This document shows positions 20,511 to 30,939 of a DNA stretch of 64,000 nucleotides, in pieces. Position 1 is the stretch's first letter. Each line of letters opens with the position of its first letter. Where the stretch lies: NCBI RefSeq assembly GCF_001713455.1, contig NZ_CP016464.1, forward strand, positions 2,776,001 to 2,840,000. Direction: 5' to 3'. Origin of the DNA: Bosea sp. RAC05. Lineage in GTDB: Bacteria > Pseudomonadota > Alphaproteobacteria > Rhizobiales > Beijerinckiaceae. Made by a program: the position numbers and the translations under genes. The notes under the pieces were generated by a model. That model was not told the DNA's origin. It searched no databases and saw only the letters and a list, made by a program, of their open reading frames with translations.

Positions 20511-21749
20511 ATGAACGCGCCGGTGAAGCCCTACGACATCGAAGCGATCCGCCGGGATTTCCCGATCCTGGCGCGCGAGGTCTACGGCAAACCGCTCGTC
20601 TATCTCGACAACGCGGCCTCCGCCCAGAAGCCGGAGGTCGTGATCGAGGCGATGTCGAAGCTGATGCGCGAGGACTATGCCAACGTCCATCGCGGGCTGC
20701 ACTATCTCGCCAATGCCTCGACGGAAGCCTATGAGGCGGCTCGCGAAAGCGCGCGCCGCTTCCTCAACGCCGCCCATCTGGAGGAGATCGTGTTCGCGCG
20801 CTCTTCGACCGGCGCGCTCAACACCATCGCCTCCTCGCTCGGGCGCCATCTCCAGCTCGGCGAGGGCGACGAGATCATCCTCTCGATCCTGGAGCACCAC
20901 TCCAACATCGTGCCCTGGCACTACTGGCGCGAGCGCCATGGTGCCGTGATCAAATGGGCGCCGGTCGACGAGGACGGCAACTTCCTCGTCGAGGAATTCG
21001 AGAAGCTGATCTCGGCCCGGACCAAGGTGGTCTCCCTGACGCATATGTCGAACGCGATCGGCACCATCCTGCCGATTCCCGAGATCGCCGCGATCTGCCG
21101 CTCGCACGGCATCCCGCTGGTGGTCGACGGCAGCCAGAGCGCGGTGCATCTTCCGGTCGACGTCCAGGCGCTGGGCTGCGACTTCTACTGCTTCACCGGC
21201 CACAAGACCTATGGGCCGACCGGCTCCGGCATCCTGTGGGGCAAGCGCGAATGGCTCGAGAAGCTGCCGCCCTATGAAGGCGGCGGCGAGATGATCGTCA
21301 CCGTCACCGAAGACACGGTCACCTACAACGATCCGCCGCACCGCTTCGAGGCCGGCACGCCGGCCATCATCGAGGCGGTGGGCCTGGGCGCCGCGCTCGA
21401 CTACATGATGGCGCTCGGCCGCGAGAACATCGCCGCGCACGAGGCCAGGCTCGGCGCCTACGCCATGCAGCGTCTCGGCGAGATGAACTCGATCCGCATC
21501 TTCGGCAAGGCGAAGCAGAAGGGCGCGATCGTCGCCTTCGAGATGAAGGGCGCCCATGCCCATGACGTCGCGACGGTGATCGACCGGGCCGGCGTCGCGG
21601 TGCGCGCCGGCACCCATTGCACCATGCCGCTGATGGCCCGATATGGGGTGACGTCGACCTGCCGGGCCTCGTTTGGCCTCTACAACACGATGGACGAGGT
21701 CGACAGGCTCGTCGAAGCCCTGCAAAAGGCCGAAAGCCTGTTTGCCTGA
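20511..21749 (+). CDS. sufS: Cysteine desulfurase SufS (group II)
   Basis: 412 residues. PLP lysine K232 in CFTGHKTYGPTGSG and catalytic C370 in VRAGTHCTMPLM, with the short group II active-site region and RASFGLYNT C-terminal block. The ATG at 20511 has GGAAAG 10 bases upstream and is preferred over an upstream TTG at 20493. No sufE or sufU is seen in the window to act as its sulfur acceptor. Confidence 0.96.
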   Translation: MNAPVKPYDIEAIRRDFPILAREVYGKPLVYLDNAASAQKPEVVIEAMSKLMREDYANVHRGLHYLANASTEAYEAARESARRFLNAAHLEEIVFARSSTGALNTIASSLGRHLQLGEGDEIILSILEHHSNIVPWHYWRERHGAVIKWAPVDEDGNFLVEEFEKLISARTKVVSLTHMSNAIGTILPIPEIAAICRSHGIPLVVDGSQSAVHLPVDVQALGCDFYCFTGHKTYGPTGSGILWGKREWLEKLPPYEGGGEMIVTVTEDTVTYNDPPHRFEAGTPAIIEAVGLGAALDYMMALGRENIAAHEARLGAYAMQRLGEMNSIRIFGKAKQKGAIVAFEMKGAHAHDVATVIDRAGVAVRAGTHCTMPLMARYGVTSTCRASFGLYNTMDEVDRLVEALQKAESLFA

Positions 21750-21763
21750 GTAGGATTGCGATC

Positions 21764-22147
21764 ATGACCGACACCGTCGCAGACGACATCAAGCCGAACG
21801 CGCCGACCATGGGCGCCGGCACGGCCTTGCCGCCGGAGGAGATCGACCGTCTGACCGACGACATCATCGCCGCGCTCAAGACGGTCTACGATCCCGAAAT
21901 CCCCTCCGACATCTACGAACTCGGGCTGATCTACCGCGTCGACATCGCCGATGACCGCCATGTCGCCATCGACATGACCCTGACCGCCCCGGGCTGCCCC
22001 GTTGCCGGCGAGATGCCCGGCTGGGTCGAGAACGCGGTCTCGACCGTCAACGGCGTCTCCGGCGTCAGCGTCAACATGACCTTCGACCCGCCCTGGGACC
22101 AGTCGCGCATGTCCGACGAGGCGAGGGTCGCGCTCGACATGTGGTGA
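21764..22147 (+). CDS. SUF system Fe-S assembly protein (DUF59/MIP18; SufT/SufX-like)
   Basis: 127 residues with a DUF59 domain: LKTVYDPEIPSDIYELGLIY, then MTLTAPGCPVAGEMPGWVEN with the conserved cysteine, and FDPPWDQSRMSDEAR. This family assists Fe-S cluster maturation. It follows sufS by 14 bases as the last gene of the co-directional suf run. Confidence 0.92.
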   Translation: MTDTVADDIKPNAPTMGAGTALPPEEIDRLTDDIIAALKTVYDPEIPSDIYELGLIYRVDIADDRHVAIDMTLTAPGCPVAGEMPGWVENAVSTVNGVSGVSVNMTFDPPWDQSRMSDEARVALDMW

Positions 22148-22159
22148 GGCCGGGCGCCC

Positions 22160-22504
22160 TCACGCCTGCCTCGTCCTGGACCCATCCCGCTCGCGGCCAT
22201 GGCCGTTTCCGCTCGTCGCGTCGCCATCGCCGGACAGGACGACCGGGTTCGCGCTGCTGAGCCCGTCTTCGTTGGGCTCCGGATCCCCATTTCCATACTG
22301 CCCGGCCGCATCCTGCCGGATGCGCTCGGCAACCGCGCCGGAATCGGAGTCATAGGGCGCGTGCGGCCCCGTCTGATGGGGCGAATCCGGGCTCGGCCCC
22401 GGACGGTGCTGGTCCTGCTCGCCGGGCTGGCCCGGACGCCGCGGCGTATCGGGGCCAGGATGGTGCTGGGTTTTGGCGTGATTGGTCCGGTCGTGATGGC
22501 TCAT
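22160..22504 (-). CDS. Small disordered hydrophilic protein
   Basis: 114 residues rich in His, Pro, Gly, Asp and Gln, with no predicted helix or membrane segment (for example HHDRTNHAKTQHHPGPDTP). The AGAGGGA Shine-Dalgarno about 13 bases before the ATG at 22504 supports a real gene. Not a recognised family. It is convergent with the suf operon and ends 12 bases after it. Confidence 0.5.
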   Translation of the reverse strand: MSHHDRTNHAKTQHHPGPDTPRRPGQPGEQDQHRPGPSPDSPHQTGPHAPYDSDSGAVAERIRQDAAGQYGNGDPEPNEDGLSSANPVVLSGDGDATSGNGHGRERDGSRTRQA

Positions 22505-22675
22505 GGCGCTAATCCCTCTTGACTGTCGGGAGAGCAACCGGCGGGCGAGGGGGTCTGTTCCGCCGGCGCGATCAGCGGCGGTGATCGAACGCATCTGCGA
22601 GCTTGATTATCGCGGCGGCGCGATCGGTGGCATCAAGCGCGCCAGGGCCGCGTCTGTCGCGGCGGGGAGACGACC

Positions 22676-23563
22676 ATGCGCCGCTACGCCTACGAGACCG
22701 TCGACGTCTTCACGGAGACCCGCTTCGGCGGCAACCAGCTCGCGGTCTTCACCGATGCGCGCGGGCTGTCGGACGCCGAGATGCAGTCGCTCGCCGCCGA
22801 GATGAACTACAGCGAGACGACCTTCGTGCTGCCGCCGGCGGACCCGGCCAACACGGCGCGCGTCCGCATCTTCACCCGCACCCACGAGATGCCCTTCGCC
22901 GGCCATCCCAATGTCGGCACCGCGTTCGTGCTGGCCCGCCATGGCCGCGACAGCGGCGGCGTGCTGCGCTTCGAGGAGATCGCCGGCCTCGTCACGGTCA
23001 AGGTGGCCAGCGACGCCGCCGGCGAGATCACCGGCGCCACCATCGCCGCGCCGCAGCCGCTTTCGACCGGCGTCGCGCTGCCGGCCGAGGCGATCGCGGC
23101 CTGCGCTGGGTTGAAGCCCGAGGACGTCCTCGTCAGCAGGCACAAGCCGATCCGCGCCTCGGTCGGCGTCTTTTTCGTCCTGGCGGAGGTGGCGCCCGAG
23201 GCGCTGGCGCGCGCCACGCCCGACCTCACCCAGTTCCGCGCCCTGCGTGACGCCACGCCCGGTCTGGAAGGGCGCCTGTCGCTGTTCCTCTATGTCCGCG
23301 ACGGCCAGTCGATCCGCGCCCGCATGTTCGCGCCGATCAGCGGCACCTGGGAGGACCCGGCCACCGGCAGCGCCAGCGCGACGCTGGCAGCCTTGCTGCT
23401 CTCGATCGACGGCTGCGACAGCGCGACCTTCACGCTGACGCAGGGCGCCGAGATGGGCCGCCCGAGCCTGCTGCAGATCACCGCGCGACGCGAGGCCGAC
23501 GGCATCCGCGCCACCGTCGGCGGCTCCTGCGTGCCGGTGTTCAGGGGCGAGGCGCTGCTGTAA
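22676..23563 (+). CDS. PhzF family isomerase/epimerase
   Basis: 295 residues. The two mirror-image diaminopimelate-epimerase-like domains are present. The catalytic glutamate lies in [27 protein letters not shown] and [17 protein letters not shown] are the conserved substrate loops. The family isomerises small carboxylates; there is no phenazine cluster here, so the substrate is unknown. Confidence 0.93.
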   Translation: MRRYAYETVDVFTETRFGGNQLAVFTDARGLSDAEMQSLAAEMNYSETTFVLPPADPANTARVRIFTRTHEMPFAGHPNVGTAFVLARHGRDSGGVLRFEEIAGLVTVKVASDAAGEITGATIAAPQPLSTGVALPAEAIAACAGLKPEDVLVSRHKPIRASVGVFFVLAEVAPEALARATPDLTQFRALRDATPGLEGRLSLFLYVRDGQSIRARMFAPISGTWEDPATGSASATLAALLLSIDGCDSATFTLTQGAEMGRPSLLQITARREADGIRATVGGSCVPVFRGEALL

Positions 23564-23564
23564 G

Positions 23565-23658
23565 CCGTCGTTGCGAGGAGGCCTTCGGCCGACGACGCCA
23601 TCCAGGCGACGTCGAGCTTGGCCGCCCCTGGATGGCTTCGCTTCGCTCGCCATGACGG
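23565..23658. repeat. 94-bp composite intergenic palindrome
   Basis: Outer arms CCGTCGTTGCGAG (23565-23577) and CTCGCCATGACGG (23646-23658) match at 11 of 13 positions. An inner perfect 10-bp stem GCCATCCAGG (23597-23606) / CCTGGATGGC (23627-23636) lies inside. The CCGTCATG-type ends and ATCC-type inner stem relate it to 14239-14333. It separates convergent phzF and the YjbR gene. Confidence 0.75.
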
Positions 23659-23667
23659 CGGACAGCG

Positions 23668-24030
23668 TCAGGGCGTCAGCCCCAGCTCCGCCCTGGCCCG
23701 CTTCGTCAGCCCCGCCGCGACCAGCCGGTGGCTCTCGCGCAGATAGTCCTCCAGCGCCTCGTCAGGCATCGTCTCGTCGGTCAGGCGCTGGATCCAGCTC
23801 ATGCCGCGCGAGGCGAGATAGGGGGCGGGCCGCAGGCCCGGCTGCTCCTTCAGGATGTCGAAGCTCGCCCAGGAGCATTTGAAGGTCACAGAGAGCGCGA
23901 CGCCGTCATCGGTGCGGGCGATGGCGAAGACCTTGCCGCCGACCTTCCAGACATGGGCGCCGCCCCATTGCACGACGCTGCTGGTGGCCGGCAGGCCGGC
24001 GCAGAAGGCGTTGTAGCCGTCCAGCGTCAT
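23668..24030 (-). CDS. MmcQ/YjbR family DNA-binding-like protein
   Basis: 120 residues with the CyaY-like MmcQ/YjbR fold. Family blocks HVWKVGGKVFAIA, LSVTFKCSWASFDILKEQPG, RPAPYLASRGMSWI and LRESHRLVAAGLTKRARAEL are clear. Function is poorly known. It lies 18 bases after the Ldh-type gene on the same strand and is probably co-transcribed. Confidence 0.9.
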   Translation of the reverse strand: MTLDGYNAFCAGLPATSSVVQWGGAHVWKVGGKVFAIARTDDGVALSVTFKCSWASFDILKEQPGLRPAPYLASRGMSWIQRLTDETMPDEALEDYLRESHRLVAAGLTKRARAELGLTP

Positions 24031-24048
24031 GGTGGCGGGCCCATCCCG

Positions 24049-25125
24049 TCAGTAGCGCTCGGCGTCGATCCCATGGGCCGCTGCCGCCGCCCGGATCTGC
24101 GACCAGGTCTCATCGTCGAGCGGGATGCCGTCGCGCGCGCGGGCGATTCGGGTTGCACGCTCGCTCTCGCCCGGCGTCAGGACGGGCTGGCTCTCGTCCT
24201 GCGGCTTCGCCGCACGGACGAAGGCGAGATAGCTCTCGATCCGCTCGCGCCGCAGCGCCTCGTCGGGCTCCAGCCTCGCGGGATCGATCAGGATGCCGAA
24301 CAGCGAATTGATGATCCAGCTCTTCGCCGGCTTCTGGTCGATGCGGGCCGCGCCCATCAGCCCGGCCGAGAGCAGTTCGGCGATGAGCGACAGGCCGGCG
24401 CCCTTGTGGTCGCCGAAGGGCAGCAGCGCGCCCAGCGCCTCGCCCTGCGCGAGCGCATGCGGGAAGACGTGGCGGGGCTCCGTCGTCGGGCGGCCCTCGC
24501 CATCGATGATGAAGCCGGGCGGCACGGCGACGCCCTTGTTGAGCGCGACGCGGGCCTTGCCATGCGCCATCCGGCTGGTGGCGAAATCCAGGATGATCGG
24601 GTCACCGCCCGGGACGGGAATGCCGATCGCATGCGGATTGGTGCCGAAGCGCGCTTCCCTGGCGCCGTGCGGCGCGACGATCGGCGGGCGGCCGGCGACA
24701 TTGACCCAGAACAGCGAGATCAGCCCCTGCGCGGCCGCGGCCTCGGCATAATGGCCGATGCGGCCGATATGGTGGGCGTCGAGCAGGTTCAGGATCGCGA
24801 CACCGCCGGTATTCGCCATCGCGGCCGCCTGCTCGACGGCGTTGCGGGCTGTCGGTTGGCCGAGCGCCACCGCGCCGTCGATGATCAGGAAGGGTGCCGC
24901 GTCGAGGCGCGCCTGTGGCCGTGAGGCCGGCGACAGGTTCCCGTCCGCGAGCGACTGGAAATAGAGCGGCAGCATGCCGACGCCGTGGCTGTCATGGCCG
25001 CTCAGGTTGGCCAGCACCAGATGTGCGGCGGTCTCGGCCGCGGCCTCCGCGCTCCAGCCGGCGGCGACGATCATGTCCTGGACGAGGGCGCGCAGCGATT
25101 GCGGGCTGTGGGTGCGGTAAGCCAT
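24049..25125 (-). CDS. Ldh family NAD(P)-dependent oxidoreductase (malate/L-lactate type)
   Basis: 358 residues, MDH2/Ldh2 superfamily unrelated to Rossmann dehydrogenases. Signature blocks: LANLSGHDSHGVGMLP, NLLDAHHIGRIGHYAEAAA, APHGAREARFGTNPHAIGIP, FGDHKGAGLSLIAELLSAGL. The likely substrate is a 2-hydroxy acid or ureidoglycolate-like compound; the exact one cannot be told. The start at 25125 matches family length; the upstream frame is non-coding. Confidence 0.92.
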   Translation of the reverse strand: MAYRTHSPQSLRALVQDMIVAAGWSAEAAAETAAHLVLANLSGHDSHGVGMLPLYFQSLADGNLSPASRPQARLDAAPFLIIDGAVALGQPTARNAVEQAAAMANTGGVAILNLLDAHHIGRIGHYAEAAAAQGLISLFWVNVAGRPPIVAPHGAREARFGTNPHAIGIPVPGGDPIILDFATSRMAHGKARVALNKGVAVPPGFIIDGEGRPTTEPRHVFPHALAQGEALGALLPFGDHKGAGLSLIAELLSAGLMGAARIDQKPAKSWIINSLFGILIDPARLEPDEALRRERIESYLAFVRAAKPQDESQPVLTPGESERATRIARARDGIPLDDETWSQIRAAAAAHGIDAERY

Positions 25126-25313
25126 GGGAGGATGTCGCCGGGGTGATGCCGAGGGAGGAGGCGTCACAGTGCATGGCGGGGCGGGGGTTGCAACATCCCG
25201 GCTGCGCCGGCGCCCTGCATCTGGACACCTCGACCTTTCCTTCGGCAATCCTTATGTAAGTCGGTGCAATCTTGCTTCATCGGGCCTTGAACCCGATTGG
25301 GGAGGGACGACGG

Positions 25314-25694
25314 ATGTTTTCGATACCCGGCCTGAAGGTCGTTTCGCTCACGGATGCCGCTGCGGCGCGGATTCGCGAGATCATGGCGCAGTCGGACGGT
25401 GCCGAGCCGGCGCTGGGCCTGCGCGTCGGCGTCAAGAAGGGCGGCTGCGCCGGGATGGAATACACCTTCGAGGTCGCGCGCGAGGCCGCCAAGGGCGACG
25501 AGGTCGTCACCGAGAAGGGCGCGACCGTGATCGTCGACGGCAAGGCCGTGCTGTTCCTGCTCGGCACCGAGCTGGATTTCCGCACGGACCGGTTCTCGTC
25601 GACCTTCGTCTTCAACAACCCCAACCAGGTCTCGGCCTGCGGCTGCGGCGAATCGGTCGAGATCAAGCCGCGCGCGGACGCCGCCGCCCATTGA
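25314..25694 (+). CDS. sufA: Fe-S carrier SufA/IscA-type (A-type) protein
   Basis: 126 residues. The three conserved cluster-ligand cysteines are C45 (KKGGCAGMEYTF), C109 and C111 (VSACGCGES). A-type carriers receive clusters from SufBCD and deliver them to apoproteins. A strong GGGGAGGG precedes the ATG at 25314. It is separated from the suf operon by four other genes, two of them on the opposite strand, so it has its own promoter. Confidence 0.94.
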   Translation: MFSIPGLKVVSLTDAAAARIREIMAQSDGAEPALGLRVGVKKGGCAGMEYTFEVAREAAKGDEVVTEKGATVIVDGKAVLFLLGTELDFRTDRFSSTFVFNNPNQVSACGCGESVEIKPRADAAAH

Positions 25695-25718
25695 CTGGCC
25701 GCGTCGGGCCGGTCGCCG

Positions 25719-26777
25719 TCAGGCGACGCGGCTGACCGAGTCGACCGCGTCCTCGGTGACCGTGCGGTTGCGGCCGGTGCGCTTGGCCGCCATTAGCGCC
25801 TGGTCGGCCCGCTCGGTCAGGGACGCCGCCGTGTCGCCGCGGGCATAGCTCGCCACGCCCAGCGAGATCGTGATGCGCCCGAGATTCTCGTTGGTCGAGC
25901 GCTTGACCAGTTCGCGCGTCAGCAGCGCCTGGCGCACCGTCTCGGCCCCGAACTTGCCCGCGATGAGATCGGCATCGGGCAGGATGACGGCGAACTCCTC
26001 GCCGCCGAAGCGGGTGATGATCGCCTTGTCCTTGAACTTGTCCTTCATGGTGCGGGCGACGAGACGCAGCACCTGGTCACCGGTGAGGTGGCCATGGGCA
26101 TCGTTGAACTGCTTGAAGAAGTCGATATCGGCCATCACCAGCGCGAAGGGCTCGCGCCGCAGCGTCGCCTGATCGATCGACTTCTGCAGCATCTCCTCGA
26201 AATGGCGGCGGTTGGCGAGGCCCGTCAGCGGATCGGTGAGGGCTTCCGCCCGCGTCGACTCCAGCGCCTCGCGGAGATTGCGGATCTCGTTGGAGCTGTC
26301 GCGCAGCTGCGCCTCGAGCTTGGTCTTGCGCGTGACCTCCTCGCGGGTCGACATCACCAGCGCCTCGACCCATTCGCGCAGCTTCTGGCGGTCGGCGGGC
26401 GCGGGCACGTCCTCGGACATGGCGCAGAGGCGCCCATGATAGCGCTCGCTCGAATCCAGCGCCTTGTCGACGAGCGCCATCAGCCCGTCGATTTCGCCCA
26501 GAACCTGCAGGCTGGTCCGCTCGGCATGGCGCGCCAGCCGCTCGGTGCCGATGAAGCGGTCATAGAGCTGGTCGATGTCGGCGACACCGACCTTGCCTTC
26601 GCTGCCCGTGATGATGGCCTGCATCGCCATGCTGATCGCAGGCATTTCGCCGCTGAGATGGGCGTACCAGACTTCGAAGGCGCGCGGATAGGTCGGCGAA
26701 CCATGCTCGCGCATTGCAGCGACGACACGTTCGGCGAGGTCGTCCGATGGAGAGAGGGGCAGTGCGTGGTCGCTCAT
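25719..26777 (-). CDS. Diguanylate cyclase (GGDEF domain)
   Basis: 352 residues. The N-terminal 150 residues are helical with no membrane segment, then a coiled coil leads into a GGDEF domain (DPLTGLANRRHFEEMLQ; FALVMADIDFFKQFNDAHGH; RFGGEEFAVILP). The A-site is GGEEF, an active variant. The RxxD product-inhibition site expected before it is missing (position -9 is Lys and -6 is Ala), so allosteric feedback is probably absent. Convergent with sufA. Confidence 0.93.
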   Translation of the reverse strand: MSDHALPLSPSDDLAERVVAAMREHGSPTYPRAFEVWYAHLSGEMPAISMAMQAIITGSEGKVGVADIDQLYDRFIGTERLARHAERTSLQVLGEIDGLMALVDKALDSSERYHGRLCAMSEDVPAPADRQKLREWVEALVMSTREEVTRKTKLEAQLRDSSNEIRNLREALESTRAEALTDPLTGLANRRHFEEMLQKSIDQATLRREPFALVMADIDFFKQFNDAHGHLTGDQVLRLVARTMKDKFKDKAIITRFGGEEFAVILPDADLIAGKFGAETVRQALLTRELVKRSTNENLGRITISLGVASYARGDTAASLTERADQALMAAKRTGRNRTVTEDAVDSVSRVA

Positions 26778-26962
26778 GCCATCGACAATCCGAACGCTGA
26801 GCCCGCTCGCGGCCGAAGCCGCGGCAGCCTCGATTGAGAATCGAAGCGGGACATCCTGTCCGTCTCAACGGCGGCATGCGCCCGTCCGTGATTGCGACCT
26901 CGGCCGCCTCCACGAGTTGACCTTAGGCGAGGCAGGTTAAAATGCCGTTGCCCCGGGGCGCC

Positions 26963-28558
<1,596 letters not shown>

Positions 28559-28720
28559 CGATGGTTGCGCTTCTTCAAGGGTCGGTGACACGTGGCGGGA
28601 TGACCGACTCGACCGCGACGGTGGCGCGACTTCTTGTTCCAGCGCGCCTTCGGACCCGTGTGCAATGCAGAAAAAGCACGGCAAAGTCAACAATCTAGCG
28701 CCTCAGGAGGCTGATGACCG

Positions 28721-29416
28721 ATGATCGAACCGCTCGTGCTGATCCCGGGGCTGAGTTGCGACGCCCGCCTCTATGCGCCGCAATGGCCCGCATTGGCGCC
28801 GGGGCGCCCGATTCTGGTCGCGCAGCATGATCGCGACGAGAGCCTCGGCGACATCGCCGAGCGGCTTCTCGCGGTCGCGCCCGCGCGCTTTGCCCTCTGT
28901 GGCCTGTCGATGGGCGGCTATGCCGCTTTCGAGGTGATGCGCCGCGCCCCGGAGCGCGTGACGCGGCTGGCGCTGCTCGACACCAGCGCCAAGCCGGCCA
29001 CGCCCGAAACCAACGCTCCGCGCGAGCAGATGATCGCGCTGGCGCAGAAGGGCGCCTTCGATAACGTCACGACCCTGCTCTGGCAGCGGCTGGTCGCACC
29101 CGCGCGCCTCTCGGACGAGGCCTTGCGCCTGGACGTCCGGTCCATGGCTGAGGCGGTCGGAGCGGAAGGCTTCGTGCGCCAGCAGCGCGCGATCATGGGT
29201 CGTCCGGATTCCCGGCCGGGGCTGGGGGCGATCCGCGTTCCGACGCTGGTTCTCGTCGGCGAGGAGGATTTGATCACGCCGCCGTCGGAAGCCCGGGAGA
29301 TCGCGGCGGGCATCGGCGCCGGCGCGCGCCTGATCACGCTCCCCGGCTGCGGGCATCTCGCGACGCTGGAGCAGCCGGAGGCCGTCACGCGCGCCTTGCT
29401 GGCCTGGTTGGGCTGA
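28721..29416 (+). CDS. Alpha/beta hydrolase (MhpC-like)
   Basis: 231 residues. Nucleophile elbow LCGLSMGGYAAFEV, acid in GEEDLITPPSEA and histidine in PGCGHLATLEQPE. The N-terminus LVLIPGLSCDARLY contributes the oxyanion hole. Substrate unknown. Divergent from the helicase across 162 bases. Confidence 0.88.
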   Translation: MIEPLVLIPGLSCDARLYAPQWPALAPGRPILVAQHDRDESLGDIAERLLAVAPARFALCGLSMGGYAAFEVMRRAPERVTRLALLDTSAKPATPETNAPREQMIALAQKGAFDNVTTLLWQRLVAPARLSDEALRLDVRSMAEAVGAEGFVRQQRAIMGRPDSRPGLGAIRVPTLVLVGEEDLITPPSEAREIAAGIGAGARLITLPGCGHLATLEQPEAVTRALLAWLG

Positions 29417-29419
29417 GCC

Positions 29420-29680
29420 TCAGCGCGGCAGGACGCAGGGGTCGAGCTTCGTCTCGGCCGCCGCCTTGCGCAGCGAACCGGTCGTCATCGGGTCGGCCGG
29501 TCGGCCGCCGGAGGCCGCCGCGGCGACCTGGGCGAGGCGGTCGCGGTCGAAATGGGCGGTCTGGGTCGAGATGACGTTGGCGGCGATGACCGACAGGAAG
29601 GCGATCGCCGCGCCGGCCTTGGCGAGGTCGGCGACCAGCGTTCCGCGCTCGTTGCGCCAGAACAGTTTGATGAGCCGCAT
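29420..29680 (-). CDS. Small single-span membrane protein
   Basis: 86 residues with one membrane helix (AKAGAAIAFLSVIAANVIS) after a short basic N-terminus (MRLIKLFWRNERGT), and a small polar C-terminal part. The N-terminal arrangement recalls Flp-type pilins but lacks the Gly-Glu-Tyr processing motif, so I leave it unassigned. A GGAGG lies just before the ATG. Confidence 0.65.
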   Translation of the reverse strand: MRLIKLFWRNERGTLVADLAKAGAAIAFLSVIAANVISTQTAHFDRDRLAQVAAAASGGRPADPMTTGSLRKAAAETKLDPCVLPR

Positions 29681-29751
29681 GCAGGCCTCCCCAGCGCCGG
29701 CGCTTCGATGCCGACGGCGCCGACTTTGCGCCAGCAGCCGTAAAAAGACGG

Positions 29752-30711
29752 TTAGCGAAGCGTTGGTACGACAGGTCGGATTATCGCCATCGCGTCGGCC
29801 TCGGCCAGGCTGCCCGCCAGCGCGGCCCGCTGCTCGCGAAACAGCTTGCGCAGGGCGGCAGCGACCGCTGCGACGGCCGGCCGCTCCCGCGAGACCTCGT
29901 GGGTGACGAGGAAGATCTCGTCGGCGGTCCGGTCCGGTGGCGGGGCCAGCCGTCGCAGCGTGTCGTCCGCATCGCCCATGAAACAGGGCACCATAGAGAC
30001 GGCGCCAGAGGCGCGCACGCTCTCGTAACGCGCCGCCGAATCGCCGACGCGCGCCGCGATCGGCCGGCCGGCCGCGAAGGCGAGGATGTGCTCGTCGATC
30101 CGCGAGGAGGTTTCGCGGCTGACCGAGATGATCGGCGCCGTCTGCGGGTCGACGTCGCGGCGGACATAGAGCGCCTGCACCAGCCGGCCGACCCTCTGGC
30201 TGAAATGGCCGGGCTCATCGGGAACGCGGCTCATCCGGATCGCGATGTCGGCGTCGCCGCGGGCGAGATCGAGCCGTTGTCGTGTGCTGATGATCACGAT
30301 CTCGACGCCGCCGGCCGCTGCGGAGAGGGCGGTGGCGTGCTTCGTCAGCATCAGGCTGATCGACGTCGTCGCCGTCACCCGGACCGGCGCATCCGCCGCC
30401 ACGCGCAGGCCGCGCGCCCGGCTCGCGAAACGCGCGGCGGCGGCCGCGACCTGGTCCGCCTCGCGGGCGAGGGCCGCGCCGGCCTCGGTCGGGATCAGGC
30501 GGTTGGCGCCCCGCCGGAACAGCAGCAGTCCGAGATCCCGCTCCAGGATCTTGAGCCGGCGAGCGATCGTCGCCTCGCTCAGGCGCAGCCGGACCGCCGC
30601 CAGGGCCAGCGACCCGCTTTCGGCGATGGCGTGGAAGATCCGCAGATCGTCCCAGCCGGGCGCCGCCAGATCGCCGTCGCGTCCAGGTGCAGCGGAAGGA
30701 GGGCGCCCCAT
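29752..30711 (-). CDS. LysR family transcriptional regulator
   Basis: 319 residues. An N-terminal winged helix (DDLRIFHAIAESGSLALAA, then LSEATIARRLKILERDLGLL) precedes a substrate-binding domain. The substitution of the usual VSxxI by LSEATIARRLKILE is within family range. The neighbour divergent to it is not obvious: both flanking genes lie on the same strand, so no target can be named. The 228 bases 30712-30939 show no other feature. Confidence 0.9.
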   Translation of the reverse strand: MGRPPSAAPGRDGDLAAPGWDDLRIFHAIAESGSLALAAVRLRLSEATIARRLKILERDLGLLLFRRGANRLIPTEAGAALAREADQVAAAAARFASRARGLRVAADAPVRVTATTSISLMLTKHATALSAAAGGVEIVIISTRQRLDLARGDADIAIRMSRVPDEPGHFSQRVGRLVQALYVRRDVDPQTAPIISVSRETSSRIDEHILAFAAGRPIAARVGDSAARYESVRASGAVSMVPCFMGDADDTLRRLAPPPDRTADEIFLVTHEVSRERPAVAAVAAALRKLFREQRAALAGSLAEADAMAIIRPVVPTLR

Positions 30712-30939
30712 CGGATCAGCGGCCCGTCGCGGAAAGGCATTGCGCGGAAGGGCAGTTCGCGCAAGCGCTTGTCGGCGGTTCCGGAGGAATCATGGCAAGG
30801 CGGCGGCGGGCGGGAGGGCGTGTCGTTCGGCATGGGGCGAGCATGCGCGCCATGCCTGTCCCGCGCAGCCCGACAGCTTTGCCGGCCAACCCTGCAAGGA
30901 TGCGGGGCTGCCCGCTCGCGCCGGGGCGGGCCGCGGCGA

